Source: CAWALV01 sp963782965
GTDB taxonomy: Bacteria > Actinomycetota > Actinomycetes > Acidothermales > Acidothermaceae
Direction: 5' to 3'
Length of the DNA: 64,000 nucleotides
NCBI GenBank assembly: GCA_963782965.1
Contig: CAWALV010000002.1
Location: forward strand, 620,001 to 684,000
The notes below the pieces were generated by a model. That model did no database searches. It was not told the origin of the DNA and worked only from the letters and a program-made list of their open reading frames with translations. How positions within the stretch are numbered: position 1 is the stretch's first letter; each line of letters opens with the position of its first letter. Shown here piece by piece: positions 45,747 through 54,110 of this stretch. The position numbers and the translations under genes are program-made.

Positions 45747-46585
45747 GCTCGGCAGCATAAGAGAGAACGCTTGCTGGTACGGCTGTCTGTCCACAAGCTC
45801 CGATCAGGCGTGAAGGGCTGTGGCACTCGTGAAGTGCCCGGGCGGAAGTGCCCCCGGCCGAAGCCGGCCCAGTCCTCCGCAGGGTCGTCCGGCTGAGCCG
45901 GAGGCTCCTCCTGGGTTGATCCGGCCCGGGTCGACCGGATGGGGCGGGGCGCTCACTGCCCGACCGGAGATCGCGAAGGTGCGTGCAAGGTGCCTGGTGC
46001 GAGTGAATCGCGCCTTGTGGAGTCTTTGGCCAAAGACCGTCGGTAAGCCGTTATGCGGGAAAACCGTATGTGTACGGATTGAGATGCGGTTGGCGAAACG
46101 CGACCACACAGTGGTGTGCGCGCCGCTGACTACCAATGGTAGAGCGACTGGCAGGTTCGCCCGAGCGAGCCGAGGCCTACGAAGCTCTGCTGGGCAAAGT
46201 TGCGGGACAACGGAGAGCCTGAAGGCGTTCGAGATGCACCCAAGCAGGCTAATGGCTGCCGCCTTCCGGTCGAGACATGACACCATCCCCCGGGTGAAAC
46301 AGACGGGTACGGGCGCGGCTGCGACGCGACTCGCGGCCGCTCCCAGCCCGCACCCTCGGCGCTCACCCTCCGACGACTAGCGCCAGCCCTCGCCCCCTGC
46401 CACGGGACGTTGGACCGCCGATGTTGCCTCCGGCGCAACACATCCACCGGCTCGATCGGTAGGCCCGAATACCACCTGGGCGCGGGCCGGTGCGAGGGCG
46501 ACGAGCGGGCCGCTACCGGTGATATTCGCCTTGAGTGGCGGGCTCCCTATCGAGTCGATCGTAGGCGTAGGCCCCGTCCCGACTC
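45747..46585. other. 839-bp region without a convincing protein gene
   Basis: Overlapping open frames on both strands here have Arg/Pro-rich, family-less translations and look spurious. The middle of the region holds RNA-like structure: a perfect 16-bp palindrome and a hairpin resembling group II intron domain V (46022-46080). No tRNA, rRNA or transposase is seen. Confidence 0.5.
46022..46080 (+). ncRNA. Possible group II intron remnant (domain V-like hairpin)
   Basis: At 46045-46080 the plus strand can fold as AAGCCGT paired with ACGGATT around an inner hairpin ATGCGG-GAAAA-CCGTAT. This resembles group II intron domain V, which has an AGC triad at its base, a bulge and a GNRA-type loop. A perfect palindrome (46022-46037) lies immediately upstream. 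The stem has one G-A mismatch and is two bases longer than the usual 34. No reverse transcriptase gene is near, so at best it is a remnant. Confidence 0.35.
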
Positions 46586-47503
46586 TCAATGCCCGAGGTA
46601 CACGCCAAATACCGGCATGTAAATTGGCTCGTAGGCTAAGTCATAGTCGGGATTCTCGTCGAACTGCCATTCCACATCGTAGTTCGAACCGCCGAACCAT
46701 TGAGCTTGTGTGAAGCTCCCGGGGTCACTCGAGAGGCAGCAATACTCGGACGTCCACTCGACCGTGTTGCCTATCGTTCCGTACGAACCAAATGAGTATG
46801 ACCACTCACCCGGGCTGGAGTAGACTGCGTATTGATACTTCACGCCGGTGTTCGTGTTGTTGCAATGACTGGGGTCTTGAGAAGTTCTGCCCGACACATA
46901 ATCCGTAAAGCCATTGAAGACCAGCCTATTCGGATATTGGTACGCGTTAGACCATCCGTCGCCACTGTAGCCCTCGATGTCGATCGCCATCAGGTAAGCG
47001 GTAACGAGGTAGCCACTGTATGTGTTGTTGGCGTGATTAACCGCCGTATAGCCTTGGTTCCAACCCCAACAGTAGTATGAGCCAAACTGAGGCTCGAACA
47101 TGGATGCTGCTCCGCCGGCGAGATAGTAGAATTGTGTTCCGAGGCCTTGATCACTATTATAGCGGGACTGGGCAGCATTCGCGCCCGTGGTACTAAAGCA
47201 CGCTTGGTAGGGATCGCTCGTGCACGGACCCGCATACGAACCATAGTCGTGGTAGTAAACTCCCACTTCACCGGTGTAGATTTGTGGACCATTTCCCTGA
47301 GAGTTCGTAGTCGTGCTCCCGTCACTGCCGGAGCACCAATTCGAGATGCAGGAGTGGGTGCTCGCGCGCACCGCCTCATCGCTCACAAATGTTGCCAAGG
47401 CGCAAGACATCAACAATAGCAGGCCTGTGACTGCCCAACGTGCGTGCCGACGATGCCTACGGCGGGAAAGGCGTACCCGTCTGGGGATTAGGTGCTCAAG
47501 CAT
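46586..47503 (-). CDS. Secreted glycoside hydrolase-like (DUF1906/GH25-like) protein
   Basis: A 305-residue exported protein. The basic start and one hydrophobic helix (WAVTGLLLLMSCALATFV, about residues 24-41) form a signal peptide or anchor. The exported part is rich in Tyr, Ser, Asn and Gly, with six or more Cys. MAIDIEGYSGDGWSNA near residue 168, and a closing VEWQFDENPDYDLA, recall glycoside-hydrolase-like domains of the DUF1906/GH25 type, whose catalytic acids sit in such DIE and QxD motifs. Codon use is markedly less GC-rich than neighbours. It begins 21 bases after the upstream gene. Confidence 0.55.
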   Translation of the reverse strand: MLEHLIPRRVRLSRRRHRRHARWAVTGLLLLMSCALATFVSDEAVRASTHSCISNWCSGSDGSTTTNSQGNGPQIYTGEVGVYYHDYGSYAGPCTSDPYQACFSTTGANAAQSRYNSDQGLGTQFYYLAGGAASMFEPQFGSYYCWGWNQGYTAVNHANNTYSGYLVTAYLMAIDIEGYSGDGWSNAYQYPNRLVFNGFTDYVSGRTSQDPSHCNNTNTGVKYQYAVYSSPGEWSYSFGSYGTIGNTVEWTSEYCCLSSDPGSFTQAQWFGGSNYDVEWQFDENPDYDLAYEPIYMPVFGVYLGH

Positions 47504-47524
47504 CGGTGGCCCTTTCTCGCATAC

Positions 47525-48883
47525 TCAGGAGGAGGGGGAACTCAATGGCGCCGGACTCGGTTGTGTTTGCGGCGCGCTCTGATTCGCGACCTGCCACGAC
47601 TGTCCACCGTCGTGGCTGCGGAGTAGCAGCATGGCATACCGTGCTTCGCTCGCGCTCCCGAGTGCGGTATCTGTGAGCCAAATCCATCCATCCGGACCCA
47701 CGAAGGTCGCGCCGTGAAGCTCGACGAACGCCGCTGGTCTCGTCTTGACCGGACCCGCTCCAGCGCTGCTCGGCAGAGGCACCCGCGTGGTCGAATACGA
47801 GCCAGACTGATCGGCGGTGCGTGCAACGCTGATCTCCAGCGTTGATCCGGTAACGCCGATTACCGATGCACTATCATCGCTTTGAGCGGCAACGGATGCG
47901 AGCGTTCCAACTGGCGTCGGAGCCGACTTCTGTGCAGGATCATTCGACGCGATGATAACCCAATTCCGCGCGGACGAATCGGCGGAATGTGCTACGACGT
48001 ATGTCTGAGCGCCGTGACGATCCATCGCCACGGTGCTTGCCCATATTCCGCCGCCGCCGCAGGTGAGGGAATCCCAGCGAAGCGCCTCGCTCGAGGGGAG
48101 TTCCGAAGTGAAACCCGTCGCCCAGGTCCTGCCGTTGTCAGCAGTCGAGTACACATCACCAGCGGGATTGGTTGCGTACCAGCGTCCTGATGATCCAAGG
48201 CAGGCATCTGTGGCGGTGAATGGCGCGGCGACTTGTTGCCAGCTCGCGCCGCCGTCTACCGTCCGGAACAAGTCGCCCTTAGTCCCGATGCCCAGCCCGG
48301 TCGTCGCCGACGCGAATTGCACCCTAACCAGGTGGGTTCCGCCCGGCTCGCCAAGCGTTTTCCAAGACGCGCCGCCATCGGTAGTCGTCAACAGCGCTGT
48401 CACCCCGACGGCCCAGCCAGTCTGCGCCGTGAGCAGATCGAAGCCCCAGACTCCGTCGCGGCGTGAAAGGACTGTCGCCCACGACGCGCCGCCGTCGCGG
48501 GTACTCTCTACTGACGTACCCGGCCAGTCCATGATGTGCATTTCGGGCCCCGCGGCGAGATTGCCATCGATGTGCGGCGCCATCGCTTGGCCATTGAGGC
48601 GCCACCCGTGCAATGCATCGACGAAACCAATGCCCTGCCCGGGGTTGACGTCGGTCGCGTACGGGATCCATGGGTTGGTCACTGGTGTGGGAGGAGGAGC
48701 GACGGCTACCCCGGAACGAGTTGGTAACTCAGCTCCGCTGGCGCCCGGCGTGCTGTGCCCGGTGCGCGACGCGCACCCCGACGTGAACACAACCAGGGCG
48801 GCGATTGCGACCGAAATTGCCTTCGATGTGAACTTGCTCCGCTCACAGCTAGGTTCGTCGCCTGCATACATCGCGCGGATCAT
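47525..48883 (-). CDS. YCF48/BNR-repeat lipoprotein
   Basis: A 452-residue predicted lipoprotein. The signal segment AISVAIAALVVFTSGC ends in a lipobox with Cys38. The rest carries propeller-type repeats: FVDALHGWRLNG, STRDGGASWATV, TTTDGGASWKTL, RTVDGGASWQQV, STADNGRTWATG and RSHDGGQSWQVA. These indicate a YCF48-like beta-propeller fold outside the membrane. GGAGGT lies at normal spacing before ATG 48883. It is the first gene of a two-gene unit with the secreted hydrolase-like protein. Function unknown. Confidence 0.7.
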   Translation of the reverse strand: MIRAMYAGDEPSCERSKFTSKAISVAIAALVVFTSGCASRTGHSTPGASGAELPTRSGVAVAPPPTPVTNPWIPYATDVNPGQGIGFVDALHGWRLNGQAMAPHIDGNLAAGPEMHIMDWPGTSVESTRDGGASWATVLSRRDGVWGFDLLTAQTGWAVGVTALLTTTDGGASWKTLGEPGGTHLVRVQFASATTGLGIGTKGDLFRTVDGGASWQQVAAPFTATDACLGSSGRWYATNPAGDVYSTADNGRTWATGFTSELPSSEALRWDSLTCGGGGIWASTVAMDRHGAQTYVVAHSADSSARNWVIIASNDPAQKSAPTPVGTLASVAAQSDDSASVIGVTGSTLEISVARTADQSGSYSTTRVPLPSSAGAGPVKTRPAAFVELHGATFVGPDGWIWLTDTALGSASEARYAMLLLRSHDGGQSWQVANQSAPQTQPSPAPLSSPSS

Positions 48884-49843
48884 ATTGAGTACCTCCGGCC
48901 CTACCGAGTGGTCCGCCGGGTTTGGGCGGAACGCTACTCCTGGGACGCGTTGAGCGTCAAGGTGGTTGCATGCCGGATATCGGCGAATCTTCTTCGCGAA
49001 GGAGTCGGTGCGGTTCCCCCCGGGCGCGCGGTGCCGAGCGGGTCGGTGCAGTGCGCCAGCGGCGCGAAGGTTGCAGTCGAATGTGTATATGAGTCTGGCT
49101 CAAGCTGCCGCAGACTGATAAGCCGCGCCACATGCGTCGATGCGCCTGCCAGGGTTGCTCACTGCCCACTCGCTGTAGTCGAGGTGGTCGGTGAGCGGGG
49201 CACTGAGCCGGCGAGCGAGCAGGTCGCTGAGCGCCCGGGTTGACGGTTCCGGACCCCCGGCGTGGGAGTCGAACCGGGGCGCGGGCGTGGTCGGCGATGG
49301 TGCCAGCTAGCCTGTTGCCGCGACGCGCCGACGCATGCGGCGCCAGCGCGGCCTGCCCCCGCGCCCGCGCGATCGCTCAATCGGAGTTGGGAAGTGCCCC
49401 AGGAGTCTGCCTCATGGTCGGCGGGTCGAGGTTGGCTGCTGGGCTGCACTGGGCGACCGAGTGGGCTCCGAGTCCGCCCGTGTCCCGCGACGCCGGGCGC
49501 CGCGCGGCGCGGAAAGGAACACCTCATCACCTGCAGTCCGGCTCGTGGTCGCAGCTCTGGATTTGGCCGGTGGCGTGCGCACGCTCTCCTGCTGGGGTCT
49601 CCGGCTCGGCCCCCGGTTCTAAGCCGGAGACCGAGCCGGATCGTGCAGCCGCGGTACTCGGCGGGGGCGATGGCGGTGCGGTCACGGATGGCGAACTCGT
49701 GGGTCGTGGGGTGCCGGTCGAGCGGGCTGGCCGCGCGGCGCGTTCACCTTGGCGCACGGGCGCTGTCGGCGGTCATCGGCGTGATGGGCGCCGGAAATCT
49801 TGCGGGGGTCTAACGTGGCACGACTCAGATCTTAGGTCGCGTG
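48884..49843. other. 960-bp region without a convincing gene
   Basis: Open frames on both strands have Arg/Ser/Pro-rich translations and no start sites worth noting. The right part carries single copies of two sequences that recur near 50.8 and 51.2 kb (CCGGAGACCGAG at 49624-49635; the 23-bp repeat at 49782-49804). It probably represents decayed or duplicated element DNA. Confidence 0.5.
49782..49804 (+). repeat. 23-bp direct repeat, copy 1
   Basis: GATGGGCGCCGGAAATCTTGCGG differs at two positions from the copy at 51190-51212, and both are followed within 16 bases by TAACG. The two copies flank the replication-relaxation gene and the small frame upstream of it. Confidence 0.6.
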
Positions 49844-50704
49844 TCAAGTTGCGAGGTCGGCGAGTCGCCGTCGTGCTTGGCTCCGCGCGGGTAGCCACAC
49901 CGCGTCGGCGGGGCAGGCGCCGGTGGCGGCGGCCCAGGTGGCGGCCGTGGTGGCGACTGGGACACCGGAGTTGGGTCCGAGGGCGTCGCGTAGGTGGGCT
50001 TCCCGGGCGGTGGACGGGAGCCAGAACAAGACGGTGCCGGTGGGGCCGCCGGCGCGGGCGAGGTTGGCGTAGCCGGGCAGTTTGTCGACGAGGCGGCGGA
50101 TCGGTTCGGTGCCGGTGTCGTATTCGAGGAAGAAGCTCAGCTGGCGGCCGTGTTCGGTCCAGGTGCCGGAGCCGTCGGGGCGGACGATGCGGCCGTAGTG
50201 TTCGGCGCAGCGGGCCTCGGACGACCAGGTGTCGAGTGCGGTGTCGGTGTGGGTGCGGGCGTGGCCGGCCAGGGCGGTGAAGAACCCGTTGACGCCGAGG
50301 AGGTGTCCCAGCCGGGGGCTGGTGGCCAGCCGTGCCTGGCGCTCGCGCAGCTGCCCTGGCCGGGGCGGAGTGGTGGCACCGGCGGCGGCGATCAGTTCGG
50401 CGCCGACGATGCCGAGGGTGTAGTGCCACGGCTGGGAGCCGGCGGTGGTGTACCAGCGGAACCGGTCGAGGACTTTCAGCTGGTACAGGCGCAGCAGCCG
50501 GCGCTGCGCGACGTCGCGGCTGGGGAACGCCATCTCGGCGAGCTGGTGGCTGGTCAGCACCTGGTGTTCGGCGAGGGTTTCGATGATGTGTCGGTCGCGG
50601 CCGGTCACTACGCCGATCACGGCCAGCGGGTCGATGGCCCGCCGCCGTGCCGGCCGGCGCCGGCCGCCGCGCGCGAGAGAGCGAGATGAAGCAGGGAAGT
50701 GCAT
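49844..50704 (-). CDS. Replication-relaxation family protein
   Basis: A 286-residue protein of the Replic_Relax family, found in actinobacterial plasmids and integrative elements and thought to act in relaxation and replication of their DNA. The N-terminal winged-helix part reads DRHIIETLAEHQVLTSHQLAEMAF, then SRDVAQRRLLRLYQLKVLDRFR, followed by WHYTLGIVGAELIAAAGA and a nuclease-like part with FFLEYDTGTEPIRRLVDKL. The start ATG overlaps the stop of the upstream frame (TAATG). Its presence marks this region as a mobile element. Confidence 0.82.
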   Translation of the reverse strand: MHFPASSRSLARGGRRRPARRRAIDPLAVIGVVTGRDRHIIETLAEHQVLTSHQLAEMAFPSRDVAQRRLLRLYQLKVLDRFRWYTTAGSQPWHYTLGIVGAELIAAAGATTPPRPGQLRERQARLATSPRLGHLLGVNGFFTALAGHARTHTDTALDTWSSEARCAEHYGRIVRPDGSGTWTEHGRQLSFFLEYDTGTEPIRRLVDKLPGYANLARAGGPTGTVLFWLPSTAREAHLRDALGPNSGVPVATTAATWAAATGACPADAVWLPARSQARRRLADLAT

Positions 50705-51054
50705 TAGCAGTCGGACTCCTTGTCGACGGCGTTGATGTGCCGGGTGTGCTGCGGGTTTGGCTCCATCACGGTGCCGGTCTGGGTGCCGGTCTCTAAGACG
50801 GAGACCGAGACGGAGACCGAGCCGGTACCCGAGACGGAGACCGAGCCGGAAGGGCCCGAGCGCGAAGCCGGCTGGCGACGCCAGCGTGTCGCGACGCTTG
50901 GGTCGCGGCGGGCTCGCCCGTCGCGGCGCGTGGACGGCGGGTGGTTGTCACGCCTTTGGAACCGCGCGAGAGGGTCGGGGTTCTTACACGTCCGTCCGGT
51001 GGCCGGCGCGGCGCCGGCTCGTCGCGCCCCCGTGAACCTCATGGTGTCGTTCAC
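50704..51054 (-). CDS. Small frame coupled to the replication-relaxation gene, function unknown
   Basis: Up to 116 residues on the minus strand. Its TAA stop shares a base with the ATG of the replication-relaxation gene (TAATG), typical of translational coupling, and the last 20 residues (MEPNPQHTRHINAVDKESDC) look non-random. The middle is a GSVSVSGTGSVSVSVSV stretch encoded by 12-bp repeats, and the N-terminal half is basic and Arg-rich. I see no ribosome-binding site before GTG 51054, so the start is uncertain. Possibly the tail of a longer element gene. Confidence 0.3.
   Translation of the reverse strand: MNDTMRFTGARRAGAAPATGRTCKNPDPLARFQRRDNHPPSTRRDGRARRDPSVATRWRRQPASRSGPSGSVSVSGTGSVSVSVSVLETGTQTGTVMEPNPQHTRHINAVDKESDC
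50798..50845 (+). repeat. 12-bp tandem repeats ACGGAGACCGAG
   Basis: Four 12-bp units: ACGGAGACCGAG at 50798-50809 and 50810-50821, a diverged unit at 50822-50833, and a third perfect copy at 50834-50845. A single near-copy, CCGGAGACCGAG, lies at 49624-49635. On the minus strand they encode alternating Ser-Val. Confidence 0.7.
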
Positions 51055-51189
51055 ACTCGTAGAACCGGGCTGAATCGGCGACTTCGTTCATTTTCACGGA
51101 CCCCGCAAGGATTTTCCGGGTGCCGCGGCCCGCGGTCGCCGAGGGCGTTCGCTTCGGGCTGATGCGCGCGCCTGGCGTCCATCAGGGCT

Positions 51190-51212
51190 GATGGGCACCG
51201 GAAATGTTGCGG
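51190..51212 (+). repeat. 23-bp direct repeat, copy 2
   Basis: GATGGGCACCGGAAATGTTGCGG; 21 of 23 bases identical to the copy at 49782-49804, same orientation, 1408 bp apart. It lies about 70 bases before the small gene that precedes the recombinase. Confidence 0.6.
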
Positions 51213-51284
51213 TCGGCGTGTAACGAAACCGGCGCGGCGGGGCGGTTCATTGGGTGGCACACCTTCGGGCTGCGGGCAGCAGCC

Positions 51285-51512
51285 ATGTCTACCAACCGCG
51301 AGAACGATCGCGAGACCCCGCCGTCGTCTCCGCCGTCGCCGCCGGGCCGCCCGGCGGACCCCGACCCGCATCTGAGGGTCAGGTTCACCTGCCGGCAGGC
51401 CGGTGGGCCGGCGGGGCGGGCGCTGGCCGCAGCCCAGGGCCGCGCCATCGCCGGTCTGCTGGATGTGTTGGCGGACCTGGAGGTAGGACTGGACCGGGAG
51501 GCCAGCGGATGA
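51285..51512 (+). CDS. Small protein gene upstream of the serine recombinase
   Basis: A 75-residue protein beginning MSTNRENDRETPPSSPPSPPG, with a Pro-rich N-terminus and a helical C-terminus (GRALAAAQGRAIAGLLDVLADLEVGLDREASG). Its stop overlaps the recombinase start (ATGA), so the two are co-translated. No family recognised; small accessory proteins in this position may be recombination directionality factors, but nothing here proves that. Confidence 0.5.
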   Translation: MSTNRENDRETPPSSPPSPPGRPADPDPHLRVRFTCRQAGGPAGRALAAAQGRAIAGLLDVLADLEVGLDREASG

Positions 51513-53278
51513 TCACCAACGGGTCGGGCCTGCGGTACGCGTGGTACGGGCGGGTCTCGACCGAGGACGAGCAAGATCCCACTCTCTCGTTCCCCCGGCA
51601 GCTCGCCAACGCGCAGCGCCAGGTCGAGCAGGCCGGGGGTCGGATCGTCGGGCACTACTTCGATGTGGAGTCCGGCACCGGCGGCTACGCCGCGCGCGGC
51701 TCCGGCGGGGTCGACGGCTTTCAGATATCCATCACCCGTGATGGAGGCCTTCGCGAGCTGCTGGCGGATGCTGCTGGGCGCCGGTTCGACCGGGTGATCG
51801 TCGAGTCCATCTCCCGGCTGTCGCGTAACTCCTCCGTCGCGTTCCGCATCGAGGATGAGCTGCGGGCAGCGGGGGTGCGGTTGTGCGCGGCGGATGAGCC
51901 GGCGGAGGAATCGTTCGGGTCGATCGTGTTGCGGCACGTGAACATTGGGATCGCTCGCGGCTATCACCACGAGCTGATGGTCAAGTCCCGGCAGGGCCAG
52001 GAGGTCTCGACCCGGCAGGGCTGGCACACCGGCGGCGCCGTGCTCTACGGGTATCGGTTCGTCGAACACGACCATCCGAACCCGCACAAGGCCCATCGCG
52101 GCCAACGCAAACACACCCTGGAACTCGACCCGGTGCGCGCACCGGTGGTGCGGGCGATCTACGACTGGTACCTGGCCGGCGGGGTCGGCTTGACGCAGAT
52201 CCGGGATCGGCTGAACGCCGACTCCGTGCGGTTCCCGCCGCCGACGCCGGTCGACCCGGCGCGGGCGTTGGGCGCCTGGTCACGCTCGAGTGTGTGGGAG
52301 GTGTTGAACAATCCGAAGTACACCGGCCGTCAGGTGTGGAACCGCCGCGCCCGCAAGAAGGGCAGCAACCGGCTCAACCCACCCGAAGCCTGGATCTGGT
52401 CCGACCAGCCGGCGCATCCGGCGCTCATCTCTCGCGCCGAGTGCGACGCCGTCGCCGCGCGCGCGAACGCGAACGCGCGCTCCCGGCAAGGTGTTCCGGC
52501 GACCGTCGCGCGGCCGACCGCCAAACACGACTACCTGTACCGGGGCCTGCTGCGCTGTGGGCTCTGCGGGCTGCGGATGTGGGGCAACCACCGGCGCAGT
52601 TCGACCTACTACTCCTGCCAGCCCTCGCACCAGCGGGCCAAGCACATCCCCGACGGTCATCCGGCGCACGTGTACCTCAACGAAGCGAAGTTGAGCGCCG
52701 CGCTGTTGCCGTTCCTCGGCAGGGCGCTGTTCGACCCGGACCGGCAAACCTACTGGCGGACCTGCCTCGACGCCAACGCCTGTGAGCAGAATGCGAACGG
52801 TTCGCCGCCGGCTCGGCAGCACGACCTTGAGGGCCAGCTCGCCGACCTCGAACGCCGGCTGCATCGGCAGTTGCTCAACCTCGAAGCCGACGACGTCACC
52901 CCGGCCCTTCGCCGTCGTGTCGCCGCACGAATCGACGAACTCGAAACCGCAATCAGCCAGCAGCGCCGGCAGCTCGAAACCCTGCGCGACGAAGCCGCGC
53001 AGGCGGCCGAGACGGCGCCGACGTTCGCTGACGTCGCGCCCTTGCTCGACCAGCTACCGATCCTCGCCGACCGGCTACCCGAGGCGCCCCAAGCCGACCT
53101 GCGCGCCCTGCTGGAATCCCTGCGACTCGACGTCGCCTACCAGCCAGCCGACCAAGCCCTCGACGTCACCATCACCCTCTACGACGCCGGCGAAAACGCG
53201 TCGGAGGACTGGACCGTGCCCCCGGCAGGATTCGAACCTGCGACACACGGTTTAGGAAACCGATGCTCTATCCCCTGA
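51509..53278 (+). CDS. Large serine recombinase (site-specific integrase)
   Basis: A 589-residue large serine recombinase. The catalytic domain has WYGRVSTEDEQ near residue 10 (catalytic Ser in RVS), ESISRLSRNS near residue 95, then the recombinase domain with HTGGAVLYGYRFVEH and SSVWEVLNNPKYTGR, a zinc ribbon LLRCGLCGLRMWGNH with a later YSC, and a C-terminal coiled coil. Such enzymes integrate and excise elements without host factors. The last 20 codons (PPAGFEPATHGLGNRCSIP) are translated from the tRNA-Arg gene, so the original C-terminus was probably changed by integration. Confidence 0.9.
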   Translation: MITNGSGLRYAWYGRVSTEDEQDPTLSFPRQLANAQRQVEQAGGRIVGHYFDVESGTGGYAARGSGGVDGFQISITRDGGLRELLADAAGRRFDRVIVESISRLSRNSSVAFRIEDELRAAGVRLCAADEPAEESFGSIVLRHVNIGIARGYHHELMVKSRQGQEVSTRQGWHTGGAVLYGYRFVEHDHPNPHKAHRGQRKHTLELDPVRAPVVRAIYDWYLAGGVGLTQIRDRLNADSVRFPPPTPVDPARALGAWSRSSVWEVLNNPKYTGRQVWNRRARKKGSNRLNPPEAWIWSDQPAHPALISRAECDAVAARANANARSRQGVPATVARPTAKHDYLYRGLLRCGLCGLRMWGNHRRSSTYYSCQPSHQRAKHIPDGHPAHVYLNEAKLSAALLPFLGRALFDPDRQTYWRTCLDANACEQNANGSPPARQHDLEGQLADLERRLHRQLLNLEADDVTPALRRRVAARIDELETAISQQRRQLETLRDEAAQAAETAPTFADVAPLLDQLPILADRLPEAPQADLRALLESLRLDVAYQPADQALDVTITLYDAGENASEDWTVPPAGFEPATHGLGNRCSIP

Positions 53279-53289
53279 GCTACGAGGGC
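53217..53289 (-). tRNA. tRNA-Arg (anticodon CCU)
   Basis: A 73-base tRNA on the minus strand. Acceptor stem GCCCTCG pairs with CGGGGGC; D-stem GCTC/GAGC; anticodon stem TCGGT/ACCGT, with a U-U mismatch at its base, around the loop TTCCTAA (anticodon CCT, decodes AGG); T-arm GCAGG TTCGAAT CCTGC; discriminator A. CCA is not encoded. It overlaps the 3' end of the serine recombinase on the opposite strand, suggesting that the element integrated at this tRNA. Confidence 0.92.
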
Positions 53290-53398
53290 GCAGCGACTAC
53301 GTGGGTATCGCGCAGTCAATGCAAGCCCAGCGTAGCGTCGCCGCCAGATGCCCTCGAAATCCCACGGTCTTCGCGACGAACTCATCACCGCCCGCGGA

Positions 53399-53701
53399 TC
53401 AGGGCTCGTCGTAGCGCGTCGGCGGCATGTCACGCTTGCCGTCTTCGAGTACGGCCTGCTCGTTCTTGGCTTCGCGTCGCGCGTCGGCGAGCGCCTGCTG
53501 ATACTCGCTCCGGTCGGTTACGTCCGCCGGGACGGCGTCGGGGTCGCCCGCGTCGTAGGCGCTTTGCTCGGGGTCGGGGCTCTTGCCCTTGCGATCGGGT
53601 TCGGGCACATGCACGCCTTCAGCGCGCGCTTCGTCGTGCAAGCGCGGATCATGCTCGGGCCGGTTGCCGGCCAGCGTCTCGCGTTGCTCCTCGCGACCCA
53701 T
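53399..53701 (-). CDS. Small hydrophilic protein, function unknown
   Basis: A 100-residue, highly charged protein (MGREEQRETLAGNRPEHDP ... DGKRDMPPTRYDEP) without hydrophobic segments, probably disordered. ATG 53701 follows a strong AGGAGGG by four bases, the best ribosome-binding site in this area. Similar short acidic/basic proteins are common in actinobacteria, but I know no function. Confidence 0.55.
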   Translation of the reverse strand: MGREEQRETLAGNRPEHDPRLHDEARAEGVHVPEPDRKGKSPDPEQSAYDAGDPDAVPADVTDRSEYQQALADARREAKNEQAVLEDGKRDMPPTRYDEP

Positions 53702-53831
53702 CGGCCCTCCTGCGATTGACGGCTGCCACGAGCCCTGCCCGCACGCTCGACCGCCAAACAAGCTCCCCGGCCGCAACAACTCCCACGACCGGGGTCTTCC
53801 GATGGGTTGCGCCGGTCGCTACCGTCGCTTC

Positions 53832-54098
53832 ATGGAACCGGCTGAGGTCGTCGCGTTCCCGCGGCGAGGCGAGGTGTTCGTCGATCAGCGCGGCGGGGCC
53901 CGCGCGCTTCGGCTCGCCTGGCACCCCGAAGCCGGAGTCGCCGTCCTCAGTGTCTGGCAGGCCGACCGGTGCACAGCGTCGTTCCGGCTCCCGATCAGTG
54001 ACGTGCCTGCGCTGGTACACGCGCTGGCAGCGGGTCTGGCCGGTCTGGCCGGCGAGACCGAACGCGGGCCGCACACCGCAATCGCTTCGGGCGGCTGA
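53832..54098 (+). CDS. Small conserved-looking protein, function unknown
   Basis: An 88-residue protein: MEPAEVVAFPRRGEVFVDQRGG, LRLAWHPEAGVAVLSVWQADRC and a C-terminal helix PALVHALAAGLAGLAGE. The beta-rich core with a WHPEAGVAVLSVW block recalls a common actinobacterial hypothetical family found near purU. No signal peptide. The start is ATG 53832; a longer in-frame version is Arg/Ser-rich and unlikely. Confidence 0.5.
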   Translation: MEPAEVVAFPRRGEVFVDQRGGARALRLAWHPEAGVAVLSVWQADRCTASFRLPISDVPALVHALAAGLAGLAGETERGPHTAIASGG

Positions 54099-54110
54099 TT
54101 CGCAGCGCGT

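Noticed and set aside
45848..45858. GTGCCCCCGGC matches the tRNA-Arg 3' end and could be the left attachment site.
   Set aside because: The match is only 11 bases of GC-rich sequence and stops before the T-loop; such a match is expected by chance in this composition.
45804..46380. Open frames on both strands of about 160-186 codons.
   Set aside because: Neither resembles a protein family, and both overlap an RNA-like hairpin; composition is Arg/Pro/Ala-rich.
49251..49280. GGACCCCCGGCGTGGGAGTCGAACC resembles the tRNA-Arg 3' region and might be a decayed left end.
   Set aside because: Alignment needs several gaps and lacks the anticodon side; not convincing without comparison to an empty site.
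50720..51073. Plus-strand frame with a Thr-Glu repeat opposite the Ser-Val repeat frame.
   Set aside because: It has no ribosome-binding site, and the opposite strand has the better evidence (stop/start coupling with the next gene).
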